A stretch of DNA of 32,976 bases from Kiritimatiellia bacterium (GTDB lineage Bacteria; Verrucomicrobiota; Kiritimatiellia; SLAD01), in contig SKLK01000159.1 in the NCBI GenBank assembly GCA_007123265.1, forward strand, positions 1-32,976, read 5' to 3'. The notes beneath the pieces were generated by a model, which saw only the letters and a program-made list of their open reading frames with translations, made no database searches and was not told the origin of the DNA. Shown here one piece after another: positions 24,978 through 32,148 of this stretch (position 1 is its first letter; each line of letters opens with the position of its first letter). Position numbers and translations under genes: made by a program.

Positions 24978-25155
24978 GGGCAGCACTCAACCAATGATGG
25001 CGGTCGGCGAACCAACGGTATGCGTCAGGCCCGGCACAGACTTCCATGACGGGGTGAGCGAAAGCGATCGGACGACATACCGTGCGTACGCGCATAAGGC
25101 CACATCGGCTATCCCGTTCGCCACCTTTGAGGTGCGCGCACGGGGCACAATCCTA
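24978..25155. other. Gap between the two bactofilin genes
   Basis: No gene, terminator or convincing promoter was found in these 178 bases. A 53-codon - strand frame (24987-25148, GTG start) fills most of it, but it lacks a properly spaced ribosome site and a recognisable product. Confidence 0.4.
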
Positions 25156-25557
25156 TTACTTCGTGGATTCGCCGGGTTTGGCCGTCAGCTTGCCCGGTGC
25201 AAAAGAACTGCTCCCTGCCGGTTGTCCGGACGGGTTGACCTCGGAATGGCCCACAAAGGTGACGCCGTCTTCAACCGTCAAACGCTTGGCCTTGATATCG
25301 CCGTTGACACGCGCTGAAGCGAGCATTTGAATCCGGTCCTTGGCGGTAATGTTGCCGTTTACCGCTCCTTCGATGGAGACGGAATCGACGGTTAGATTGC
25401 CTTTGATTGTGGCGCTCTTGCCGATAGTGGTCTGGCCGTCACATTGCAGATCACCGTCCAGCTTGCCATTAAACTGGATTGAGCCTGAGGTTTTGATCGA
25501 TCCGGTGATTTCCACTTCGGACGAGATAACCGTTTCTGCGGGTTTGGTGCTTTCCAT
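25156..25557 (-). CDS. Bactofilin (polymer-forming cytoskeletal protein)
   Basis: Bactofilins self-assemble without nucleotide into filaments that scaffold envelope enzymes or set cell shape. The 133-residue product is almost entirely the bactofilin domain: repeating beta-helix turns of the kind SGSIQFNGKLDGDLQCDG, IKGNLTVDSVSIEGAVNGNI and ARVNGDIKAKRLTVEDGV. Short polar tails flank the domain, which is the usual form. GAGGAA at 25569-25564 directly abuts the ATG at 25563 but lies 6 bases before the ATG at 25557, so 25557 is the start. It begins 35 bases after the coiled-coil gene stop, so the two are probably co-transcribed and may work in one structure. Confidence 0.9.
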   Translation of the reverse strand: MESTKPAETVISSEVEITGSIKTSGSIQFNGKLDGDLQCDGQTTIGKSATIKGNLTVDSVSIEGAVNGNITAKDRIQMLASARVNGDIKAKRLTVEDGVTFVGHSEVNPSGQPAGSSSFAPGKLTAKPGESTK

Positions 25558-25592
25558 GTGCATTTCCTCTTTCGGGTTGCGTTACGGGTTGA

Positions 25593-28500
25593 TTAATCCT
25601 TTTCCGGCGATGACGAATCCGTATCCTCGCCCGACGCTGCGCTATCGTCCGGCGCTGCAGGTGTTGACTCGTCGTCGGCAGGTGCCGGTGCCTCTGTTTC
25701 CGCGATCGGTCGCTCGCTCCGGACAGGCTTGGCGGAGGTCTGTCCGCGGGCGGACTGCAACTGCTTCAGACGCTTGGCCAGCACGGCCTCTTTGTGTCGC
25801 AACCGTTCCAGCTCATCGTCGGCCATCTTCTGTTGATGGCTCATGGCGCGTTCCTGCCGTCGCAGCGCACTTTGCGCTTCGCTGAGCGACTTCTTCAGGG
25901 CTTGTAGCTCCGCTTCCCGTTTGCGTCGTTGCTCGCGTTCCGTCTCATAGAATTTGCGTTGCTGTTCCAGCCGCATTTGCGCGCCTTTGCTCTCCTGCTC
26001 CAGTTGGATGACACGGTATTGCAAATTCTCTACATCCAGCACGCGTGCCTCTTGTTCCTCGCGCAATTGTTCGCGCTGTTGTTCCAAATCGCCTTCCGCA
26101 CGTGCGAGTTGCGATTCCAGGCGCTGGCCTTCCTCCCTGGCCTGATCCAGTTGCTGCTGCGCCTCCTCCAATTGGGCGTTGTATTCATGGATGCGCTCAT
26201 CCGCTTCGCGTTCGATGCGGGCGGCTTCCTGTCGCGCCTCGTCAAGGGCCGCCTGCCATTCGGTCTGTGCAGCCTCGGCCTCAGCTTGCGAACGATGCAG
26301 CTCGGCTTCGGCGCGCGCGGCTTCGGAGCGGGCGGTGGCCGTGGCATCCTGCTCTTCCCGAATCAGGTTCTGCAACTCCTGAATGGATTCCTGCGCATCG
26401 CGGATCTGATTTTCCAATTCGAGCACCGTCGCCTCAGACGCTTGGCGCCGGGTCAATTCCTCGCCGTAGGTCTTGCGGGTTTGCGCCAATTCGGCGTCGC
26501 GCCGCTGAGCCCGGTCCCATTCATCTTCAAGCAAGGACTTGTATTGCTGCACATCTGCTTCCAGCTGGGCCATACGCGCTTGTCGATCGGCGTCCTCTTT
26601 CTTCATTTCCTCCGCTGCCGCGGCGAGCGCCCGTTCCTGTTCGGCGAGCTCGGCGACGCGTTGATCGGCTGTGGCAACCTGCTCCTCCAAGTCGGCGATG
26701 CGCTGACCCGCTTCCGCTTGCGCTTCCAATAGGGGGGCGCGCTCGGCTTCCCATGCTGTCTCGCGCTGTTCCAACTCCCACTGCGCCTGATCGGCCCGGG
26801 TGCTGGCTTCGCGAAGGGATTCCCGCAATTGTTGAATCTCAGCGGTCGCTTCCTCTTCGCGCGCTTGTGCATCCTCCTGCTCGCGCTCGCGCTCGGCGCG
26901 TACACTGGCGAGTTCGGCTTCGGCCTGTTCCGCTTGTTCACGAATTTCCGCATCGGTGCGGGCCTGCTCATCCAGCTGCAGTTGCAGGGTATGTACCTCG
27001 TCGGCTAATCGCTGGGCTTCCGCTTCGGAACGTTGCAGACGATCTTGGAGCAACTGTTCTGTTTGGCGGGCATGCTCTTCGATCTGAGCCACACGTTCGC
27101 GCTGCTGTTGACCGATATCTTCCTTCTCTGCAATGGTGTCGCGGGCCGCATGCAATTGTGCGGTTAAATGCGTGATCTTTTCTTCCAGTCCGCGGGTGCG
27201 CAACTCGCTTTCATCCTGCTGCGAGCGTAAGCTGTCGATTTCGTTCTGCAACATGCGTTCTTTGGCCGCAGCGGCCTCGCGCAGTCGTTCGGTTTCGGCT
27301 ACTTGTTGAGCCAATTCCTCGATCTTCTGGTTTTCGATTGCAGTGGCCAATTCCTGTTCCAACCGTTGGACCTCGGATTCGAGGCTGCGTTGGGTACGCT
27401 GCAATTCGGATTGGACTTCGCGCAATTGCTCCCGTTGCCGTTCCAGTTGCTGATCCTTCTCGTTCAGCACACCCTCGGTCACTTGCAACCGGCCTTCGGC
27501 TTCATCCCGCTGCGCGCTCAGTTCCTGGATCCGGCGAGAGGCCGCGCTGTCGCTTTGTTGGGCCTCTAAATCAGCCACTTTGCCTTGCCACTCACTCAGT
27601 TGTTCTTCAGCCGAACGACGTGACTCCGTCAATTCGCTGCGTAGTTGTTCCACCTCGTCCGCCGCGGATTGAAGCGATTCGATTTGCTGTTGAAGCTGTT
27701 GATTCTGCTCGGTGAGCGATTGAATCTGTTCATTTTGTTCCGCCTCAGCGCCCGTGTTTACGGCGAGAACCTCGGCCTTTGCCGTCTCCAATTCGCGTTC
27801 CAACTCTTCGATTCGCACTTGCGACTGCTGGATGCGCTGCTCCGCGGCCGCCACGGCCTCATCGGCAGAGTGGGCGCTACTTTGCCGCAAACGATCCATT
27901 TCCTGGCGCAGTTCCTCTTGTTGCCGTTGAGCGGCTTGTTTCGCTTCTTGCAATTGGGCTTCGAGGGCTTCTTCCCGCTGCCGGTACTCCGCTTGCAGTG
28001 CCTCCGACTGTTCCTTCGCTTGCTGTTGTGCCGCCGTCACGGCCACATCGGTGGACTGGGCGCTGCTTTGCCGTAAGCGATCCAATTCCTGCTGCAGTTC
28101 CTCTTGTTCCCGTTGGGCGGCTTGTTTCGCTTCTTGCAATTGGGCTTCGAGGGCTTCTTCCCGCTGGCGGTGCTCCGCTTGCAGCGCCTCCGCCTGTTCC
28201 TTCGCTTGCTGTTGTGCAGCCGCCAACTCTTCGCGGACGCGTTCCAGTTCACGGGCCGATGCGTCGGAATCCGCAGCGGTCGTTGCAGGGGCTGCGTCCC
28301 GCATTAAGCCGCCAATCTTGGGTTTGCTGCGGGGCGGGGCGGAAGCGGGGGCGGTGTCCGGTTTGGATTCCGCTTCGCCGGTCAGCAATTCCCCAACCGT
28401 CATGGAAGCTCCAGACGTCTTGTGCGTGGCTTTGCCGTCGGCTTTGACGGCGCCGCTTTCGAGGAAGTCCCGGGCGGCGTCACGGTTAATGGGGCCAAAG

Positions 28501-28721
28501 GTCTTGCCGTTAGCGAGTTCAATCATCCAGTCCATTCCCAAGACCTTTAGCTCTTCGACCGGGGTCCAGAGCTGTTTGTCCTGAGAGACCTTATTGCCCG
28601 GCGCAATCCGGCAATTGCTGGCCCAGCTTTGCAGTTGGTCAAGGGTAATGGGGCCGTACACATCGCCGTCGTCGGTCTGCAAATACCACGTGGATGCAGG
28701 GTCTAGGTTGTCCGTTGGCAT
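25593..28721 (-). CDS. Large coiled-coil protein with two N-terminal GYF_2-like domains
   Basis: The 1042-residue product begins with a clear GYF_2-type domain (about 10-65: TWYLQTDDGDVYGPITLDQL, then WTPVEEL). A second, more divergent copy follows (about 65-115: WMIELANGKTFGPINRDAAR). A Pro/Ala-rich linker is next, then a Glu/Gln/Ala/Arg-rich coiled coil from about 150 to 990 and an acidic, Pro/Ala/Ser-rich tail. No signal peptide or membrane segment is visible, so it should be cytoplasmic. Residues 168-229 and 230-291 are a tandem 62-residue duplication. The 840-residue coil could form a rod of great length if continuous. AAGAGGAA (28735-28728) lies 6 bases before the ATG. GYF domains are known to bind proline-rich peptides; what this one binds is not shown. 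Bactofilin genes follow on the same strand. Confidence 0.85.
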   Translation of the reverse strand: MPTDNLDPASTWYLQTDDGDVYGPITLDQLQSWASNCRIAPGNKVSQDKQLWTPVEELKVLGMDWMIELANGKTFGPINRDAARDFLESGAVKADGKATHKTSGASMTVGELLTGEAESKPDTAPASAPPRSKPKIGGLMRDAAPATTAADSDASARELERVREELAAAQQQAKEQAEALQAEHRQREEALEAQLQEAKQAAQREQEELQQELDRLRQSSAQSTDVAVTAAQQQAKEQSEALQAEYRQREEALEAQLQEAKQAAQRQQEELRQEMDRLRQSSAHSADEAVAAAEQRIQQSQVRIEELERELETAKAEVLAVNTGAEAEQNEQIQSLTEQNQQLQQQIESLQSAADEVEQLRSELTESRRSAEEQLSEWQGKVADLEAQQSDSAASRRIQELSAQRDEAEGRLQVTEGVLNEKDQQLERQREQLREVQSELQRTQRSLESEVQRLEQELATAIENQKIEELAQQVAETERLREAAAAKERMLQNEIDSLRSQQDESELRTRGLEEKITHLTAQLHAARDTIAEKEDIGQQQRERVAQIEEHARQTEQLLQDRLQRSEAEAQRLADEVHTLQLQLDEQARTDAEIREQAEQAEAELASVRAEREREQEDAQAREEEATAEIQQLRESLREASTRADQAQWELEQRETAWEAERAPLLEAQAEAGQRIADLEEQVATADQRVAELAEQERALAAAAEEMKKEDADRQARMAQLEADVQQYKSLLEDEWDRAQRRDAELAQTRKTYGEELTRRQASEATVLELENQIRDAQESIQELQNLIREEQDATATARSEAARAEAELHRSQAEAEAAQTEWQAALDEARQEAARIEREADERIHEYNAQLEEAQQQLDQAREEGQRLESQLARAEGDLEQQREQLREEQEARVLDVENLQYRVIQLEQESKGAQMRLEQQRKFYETEREQRRKREAELQALKKSLSEAQSALRRQERAMSHQQKMADDELERLRHKEAVLAKRLKQLQSARGQTSAKPVRSERPIAETEAPAPADDESTPAAPDDSAASGEDTDSSSPEKD
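27849..28220 (-). repeat. 186-bp tandem duplication inside the coiled-coil gene
   Basis: The segment 28220-28035 and the segment 28034-27849 encode residues 168-229 and 230-291. They agree at 53 of 62 residues in my alignment, with long stretches of identical DNA (for example around QREEALEAQLQEAKQAAQ). The exact 62-codon period keeps the frame. This is an in-frame duplication that lengthened the coil. Confidence 0.85.
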
Positions 28722-28747
28722 GGTAAATTCCTCTTGCTTGGGTACCT

Positions 28748-28762
28748 GCGGGATCGTCCCGC
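28748..28762. promoter_or_regulatory. Perfect hairpin in the leader of the coiled-coil gene
   Basis: GCGGGA and TCCCGC form a 6-bp stem with a 3-base loop between the candidate promoter and the ribosome site of the coiled-coil gene. No T-run follows on the - strand, so it is not an obvious terminator. It may be an operator or an mRNA leader structure. Confidence 0.3.
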
Positions 28763-28778
28763 GTTTTCACGTGCTATC

Positions 28779-28807
28779 GTTGTAGAAAGTGCAGGCGGTC
28801 GAGTAAA
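28779..28807 (-). promoter_or_regulatory. Candidate promoter of the coiled-coil/bactofilin operon
   Basis: On the - strand TTTACT (28807-28802) is followed after 17 bases by TACAAC (28784-28779), each matching four of six consensus positions. Transcription would start near 28772, giving a leader of about 50 bases that contains the GCGGGA/TCCCGC hairpin. Confidence 0.35.
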
Positions 28808-28853
28808 GCAAAAACAAGGACGCTAAAGCGAAAGAACGCCGGATCGAGGCGAT

Positions 28854-29795
28854 TCACGATCCCGGTTCGCGCGGGGGTGGGGGCGGATGGACCGTAAAGG
28901 TCGTCTCCTTTTCCGCCGTTTGCCCGCTGACCTGATCGGTCAACCGGACCCAGACCCGGTACTCACCGGGGTCAATCCGGCGTGTCGGCTGGAGTGGGTA
29001 GGAGGAATAGAAATCGCGGCGCGGGCTTAAGCCTCGCTCAATCAAGGATACCGAGGTGTCCATCAATGGCTCCGAGCGGCCAATATCTTCCCGGTACAAC
29101 ACAATCCGCTTCGTCAGTTGATAGACCTTGCGCTCGTCGGTGCGTGTTTCCGGGCGCGGATTGACCAGTTCGGTGTAGACATAGATATGCGGCACATGCC
29201 GCGGCAGAATGGGGATATCAGGTAACCGGTCGAATTGGCCGAACCCGCTCACGTGCCGCACCAGTTCGATGCGTGGAATCGCGAAGCGATCGATGGGTTC
29301 GGGGTACAGGGCCGGGTCTTCGCGGGACAGGCGACCGCTCGCATCTGTCGTATCCCGTTCCGTGGAATCGATACCGGCGGCTGGAGGGTAGGGTGGATCG
29401 GACTGCGGGTGGACCTTGTGGCGCCAGAAAAGCGGCACAATCAAGAAAATCAGCGTTACATTCAAGATCACCAGCAAGGCGATGGTTACCACCAGCCAGC
29501 GTGAACGGCTGGGCTGGGACAGGTTAACCGATGGGGCGTCGGACGACTCAGGCGCGGTGTCTAGTGGCTCCGGTTGCGCAGCGGGCAGGGGGGCTGGCGA
29601 ATGCGCCGGTTCAGGATCAGGCGTGTTGGACGCGCCGGATTTCGGCACCCGCAATCTGGACTTAGGTGGCCGATTGACCGGACCAACTGCAGGTGAGGAG
29701 GGCGAGTCCTGCAGCAGGCGGTCAATAATTTTGGGCGGCGCCAGATGCCCCGCATCCCAGGCCGGCGGTTGTGACTGGGATTGATCGGGGACCAT
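28854..29795 (-). CDS. Single-pass membrane protein with a proline-rich cytoplasmic tail
   Basis: I do not recognise a named family. The 313-residue product has a polar N-terminal region (1-98) with 22 prolines by my count, including QPPAWD, LAPPKI and NRPPKSR. One strongly hydrophobic helix follows (about 100-124, WLVVTIALLVILNVTLIFLI), then a C-terminal part (125-313) that looks beta-rich, with YRVWVRLTDQVSGQTAEKET near the end and a PPPPP stretch. Arg residues just before the helix suggest that the N-terminus stays in the cytoplasm and the C-terminal domain lies outside. It starts 26 bases after the outer membrane protein stop, so the two may be co-transcribed. The next gene on this strand encodes the GYF_2/coiled-coil protein. 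Confidence 0.7.
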   Translation of the reverse strand: MVPDQSQSQPPAWDAGHLAPPKIIDRLLQDSPSSPAVGPVNRPPKSRLRVPKSGASNTPDPEPAHSPAPLPAAQPEPLDTAPESSDAPSVNLSQPSRSRWLVVTIALLVILNVTLIFLIVPLFWRHKVHPQSDPPYPPAAGIDSTERDTTDASGRLSREDPALYPEPIDRFAIPRIELVRHVSGFGQFDRLPDIPILPRHVPHIYVYTELVNPRPETRTDERKVYQLTKRIVLYREDIGRSEPLMDTSVSLIERGLSPRRDFYSSYPLQPTRRIDPGEYRVWVRLTDQVSGQTAEKETTFTVHPPPPPREPGS

Positions 29796-29821
29796 AAGTT
29801 TGTATCGTGCGTGGCCGCGAT

Positions 29822-30373
29822 TTACCAGCGGAACAGGAGCCCAAGATTGGCGCCAATGCCGTCCAATTTAGCGTCGACCTTTCCAAAACCTTCGACCTCT
29901 TTCAACGTCACGGCTGTATATTTCGCTTCGCCAAAGATGGAAATGGTATCGGATAGTTGAAATTCTGCGCCAAGAATCCCGTAAAAGCCAAACTCGTTAT
30001 CTGCTGTCAAGGTCTCCGATTCACCGCCGGCTTTGACTTCAGCACCGAACATGTAGTAGCCGATGCCTCCACCCACATAGGGGTTAAACGTCTCCCCGGG
30101 CATCAACGAAAAGACCGCACCAACCTCAAGGGGCAGGGTGTTGAGGCGCAATGAAAAGCCTCCGTCATCTTCTTCAAAGGTTAACCAGCTTGCCCGCAGC
30201 TCGATTTTCAGGTTTGGGTTGAGACCGAATTGTGCTTTGGCGCCCCCGCCGAGGAACGATTCGTCCGGATCCTTGGGATCCCAATATGAACCGAAGACGC
30301 CGATTCCGAAGCCAGCCAAGGCTGTTTGTGCGGTCATCGCTACCACGACCATCATGATTGTCCATATTTTCAT
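29822..30373 (-). CDS. Outer membrane beta-barrel protein
   Basis: The 183-residue precursor has a signal peptide (MKIWTIMMVVVAMTAQTALA) with likely cleavage after Ala20. Alternating, glycine-rich beta strands follow (LNPNLKIELRASWLTFEED, GGGIGYYMFGAEVKAGGES, SIFGEAKYTAVTLKEV). It ends in LGLLFRW; a terminal aromatic residue is the usual signal for barrel insertion. The size fits an eight-stranded barrel of the OmpA/OmpX/OmpW kind; the exact family cannot be set by eye. The ATG at 30373 is chosen because GAGGAG (30385-30380) lies 6 bases upstream and the signal peptide begins there. A longer in-frame start (30403) would add a charged extension before the signal. Confidence 0.8.
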   Translation of the reverse strand: MKIWTIMMVVVAMTAQTALAGFGIGVFGSYWDPKDPDESFLGGGAKAQFGLNPNLKIELRASWLTFEEDDGGFSLRLNTLPLEVGAVFSLMPGETFNPYVGGGIGYYMFGAEVKAGGESETLTADNEFGFYGILGAEFQLSDTISIFGEAKYTAVTLKEVEGFGKVDAKLDGIGANLGLLFRW

Positions 30374-30434
30374 TTTGATCTCCTCGTTTCTCGTTGTTGG
30401 CATGCCATGCTACAGTATGTAGCCTCACCCCCTC

Positions 30435-30464
30435 ATGGTAGGGAGGGCGATAGACCAAAGTCAA
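30435..30464 (-). promoter_or_regulatory. Candidate promoter of the outer membrane protein gene
   Basis: On the - strand TTGACT (30464-30459) is followed after 18 bases by TACCAT (30440-30435), five and four consensus matches. Transcription would start near 30428. The leader contains the 10-base palindrome TGGCATGCCA (30398-30407). Confidence 0.4.
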
Positions 30465-30582
30465 GACCGTCGCGTATCGAAAATCGGTTCATACGGTTCC
30501 CCACGCGGACCTGTAACGAGATTCTATGCTCGACTTTTCTGGACGACTCAAGCTTTTGCTGGAACTCATCTGGCGGCTGCCT

Positions 30583-31998
30583 TCAGTCAGGCTTTGAAAG
30601 CAGACCGAATTGTGCGATGCCCAAGACCACCCAGCCCGACATTACAATAAATGTGAAGATGAGGATCGGAACCGGGCCGAATTGTGCAATCAACGGCAGC
30701 GATGCCGCTGTGAATAGGCCCCCGCCGACCACCGGCTCGAATAGCAATTGTTTGTAGCCGAAACTGTGCATCGCGCCGGTGCGGTTTTGGGGATCGGTCA
30801 TGCGGATTAGGAGCAGGCCGATCACGGTCATGCCCATACACTGGCCAAAGTTGGCCAGCCCATACGGGACCCAGTGTTTTTTGAACAAACGAGGCGCCAA
30901 CCAGATGAACATCGCCACATTCCAAAGGATCCCCGCGACGGCGAGTACCATGAACGGCCCGAATTGGGCGCCGATTGCAGCCAGTGAGATAGTGGCTAAT
31001 GCCGATACAATCAGCACATCCAAGGCCGTGCCTGACACGCGATTCACCAATTGACGATCCACGCGCTGGCCGAGGCCCGAGTAATCCAGTCCCAACTGGA
31101 GCAGCACGCCGCCGATCATCGCCAGCGGGAAGAGTGGAATGTGGCGCATCAGTTCGAGCCCACCCGACGCACCCCAGGTCACCGCCTCTAGTCCCATCAG
31201 GCCTTGATGCAGCAACCAGCCGATGCCAATCGCGATACCGATATAGCCCAGGTGCACGGAGAGCGGATCGATCATGTGCCGATTGCCGCTCGTTGAAACT
31301 TCATCTTTCTCGCGCTCATCGTGTTCGGCCATTTGCTCGCGATCTGCTTCCGACAATTCACCCGGCGCTTTGAGGTGCCCTTTGCGGACCGCCCAATTGA
31401 CGAGCACGGTACCGATCAATACACCGGCCACGACACCGATGGTGGCCAGGCCCAAGGCGAGGTCGGCGCCACTCTCGAAGCCCAATTCAGCGAAGGTATC
31501 CGCCAATCCCGCAGCCGTGCCGTGTCCGCCCTCGAAGCTGATTTCGATCAGCGCACCGGACAGCGGGCTGATTCCCCAGATGGGCCCGAGCAAAAGCAGA
31601 AAGAGAGTCAGTCCCACTACATATTGTCCCCAGGCGATGATCTGCCCATGCACCACCATCGGTCCGGCGTCCCGCCAGATTGTGCGCGGCGGCGCAATGG
31701 ATTTGCCAATGAACAGGGCGGCAAAAACGACATTGATGAGGAGGCTGGGCAATCGGGACCAGACATCCATCAGGGCTTGGGGAAATAGACCATCTGCCAG
31801 CCGCACGTCCTCCCCGCCCAACGCAACCACTATGCGACCCAAAATTTCAGGACCAACAACCAGGGCAATTCCCCCGGCTAAGATAGAGCTGGGCAGATAC
31901 AAGTTCTGGAAGAGCTTCACATTCGCCCTCAGTAGCTTGCCGGCCAGCAGTAAAATGGTGATCAACACCATCGCCCAAAACACATCGTTCATCGTCAT
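30583..31998 (-). CDS. gltS: Sodium/glutamate symporter, GltS family
   Basis: The 471-residue inner membrane protein belongs to the ESS (GltS) family, which imports glutamate with Na+. Two inverted halves of membrane segments are visible, with the conserved ISFEGGHGTAAG (residues 153-164) in the first half and LPSSILAGGIALVVGPE near the N-terminus. E. coli GltS has 401 residues. The extra length here includes a charged cytoplasmic loop (about 204-246, KAPGELSEADREQMAEHDER) between the halves. AGGAGTG about 7 bases before the ATG is a good ribosome site. The substrate could be another acid, since the family is judged by similarity only. The gene is divergent from the SSS symporter. Confidence 0.85.
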   Translation of the reverse strand: MTMNDVFWAMVLITILLLAGKLLRANVKLFQNLYLPSSILAGGIALVVGPEILGRIVVALGGEDVRLADGLFPQALMDVWSRLPSLLINVVFAALFIGKSIAPPRTIWRDAGPMVVHGQIIAWGQYVVGLTLFLLLLGPIWGISPLSGALIEISFEGGHGTAAGLADTFAELGFESGADLALGLATIGVVAGVLIGTVLVNWAVRKGHLKAPGELSEADREQMAEHDEREKDEVSTSGNRHMIDPLSVHLGYIGIAIGIGWLLHQGLMGLEAVTWGASGGLELMRHIPLFPLAMIGGVLLQLGLDYSGLGQRVDRQLVNRVSGTALDVLIVSALATISLAAIGAQFGPFMVLAVAGILWNVAMFIWLAPRLFKKHWVPYGLANFGQCMGMTVIGLLLIRMTDPQNRTGAMHSFGYKQLLFEPVVGGGLFTAASLPLIAQFGPVPILIFTFIVMSGWVVLGIAQFGLLSKPD

Positions 31999-32026
31999 AC
32001 TTCACTCCTGACTATTTCTGCTGTGT

Positions 32027-32055
32027 ATCGTACTTCAAGCACTCCAATGGCTAAA
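32027..32055 (-). promoter_or_regulatory. Candidate gltS promoter
   Basis: On the - strand TTTAGC (32055-32050) is followed after 17 bases by TACGAT (32032-32027). The -10 matches four of six positions but the -35 only three, so this is weak. In the other direction TTGACT (32082-32087) could be the -35 of the divergent symporter, without a clear -10. Confidence 0.25.
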
Positions 32056-32148
32056 GCACGATTCATGGCCAATCATCATGGTTGACTTGATCGGCCTTGG
32101 ATAGTACTTCTCTCCCCGCCACAAGAGGAAGGCTCAAGGGGGACTCAT

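Noticed and set aside
24987-25148. 53-codon - strand frame with a GTG start between the two bactofilin genes
   Set aside because: AGGA sits only 2 bases before the GTG, too close to serve it, and the peptide is not recognisable. Kept only as a note because it fills the gap.
26045-27175. Long antisense frame of 376 codons across the coiled-coil gene
   Set aside because: It is the complement of low-complexity Glu/Gln/Arg codons, and the product is Arg/Pro-rich without any domain. The sense frame has a clear ribosome site and domains.
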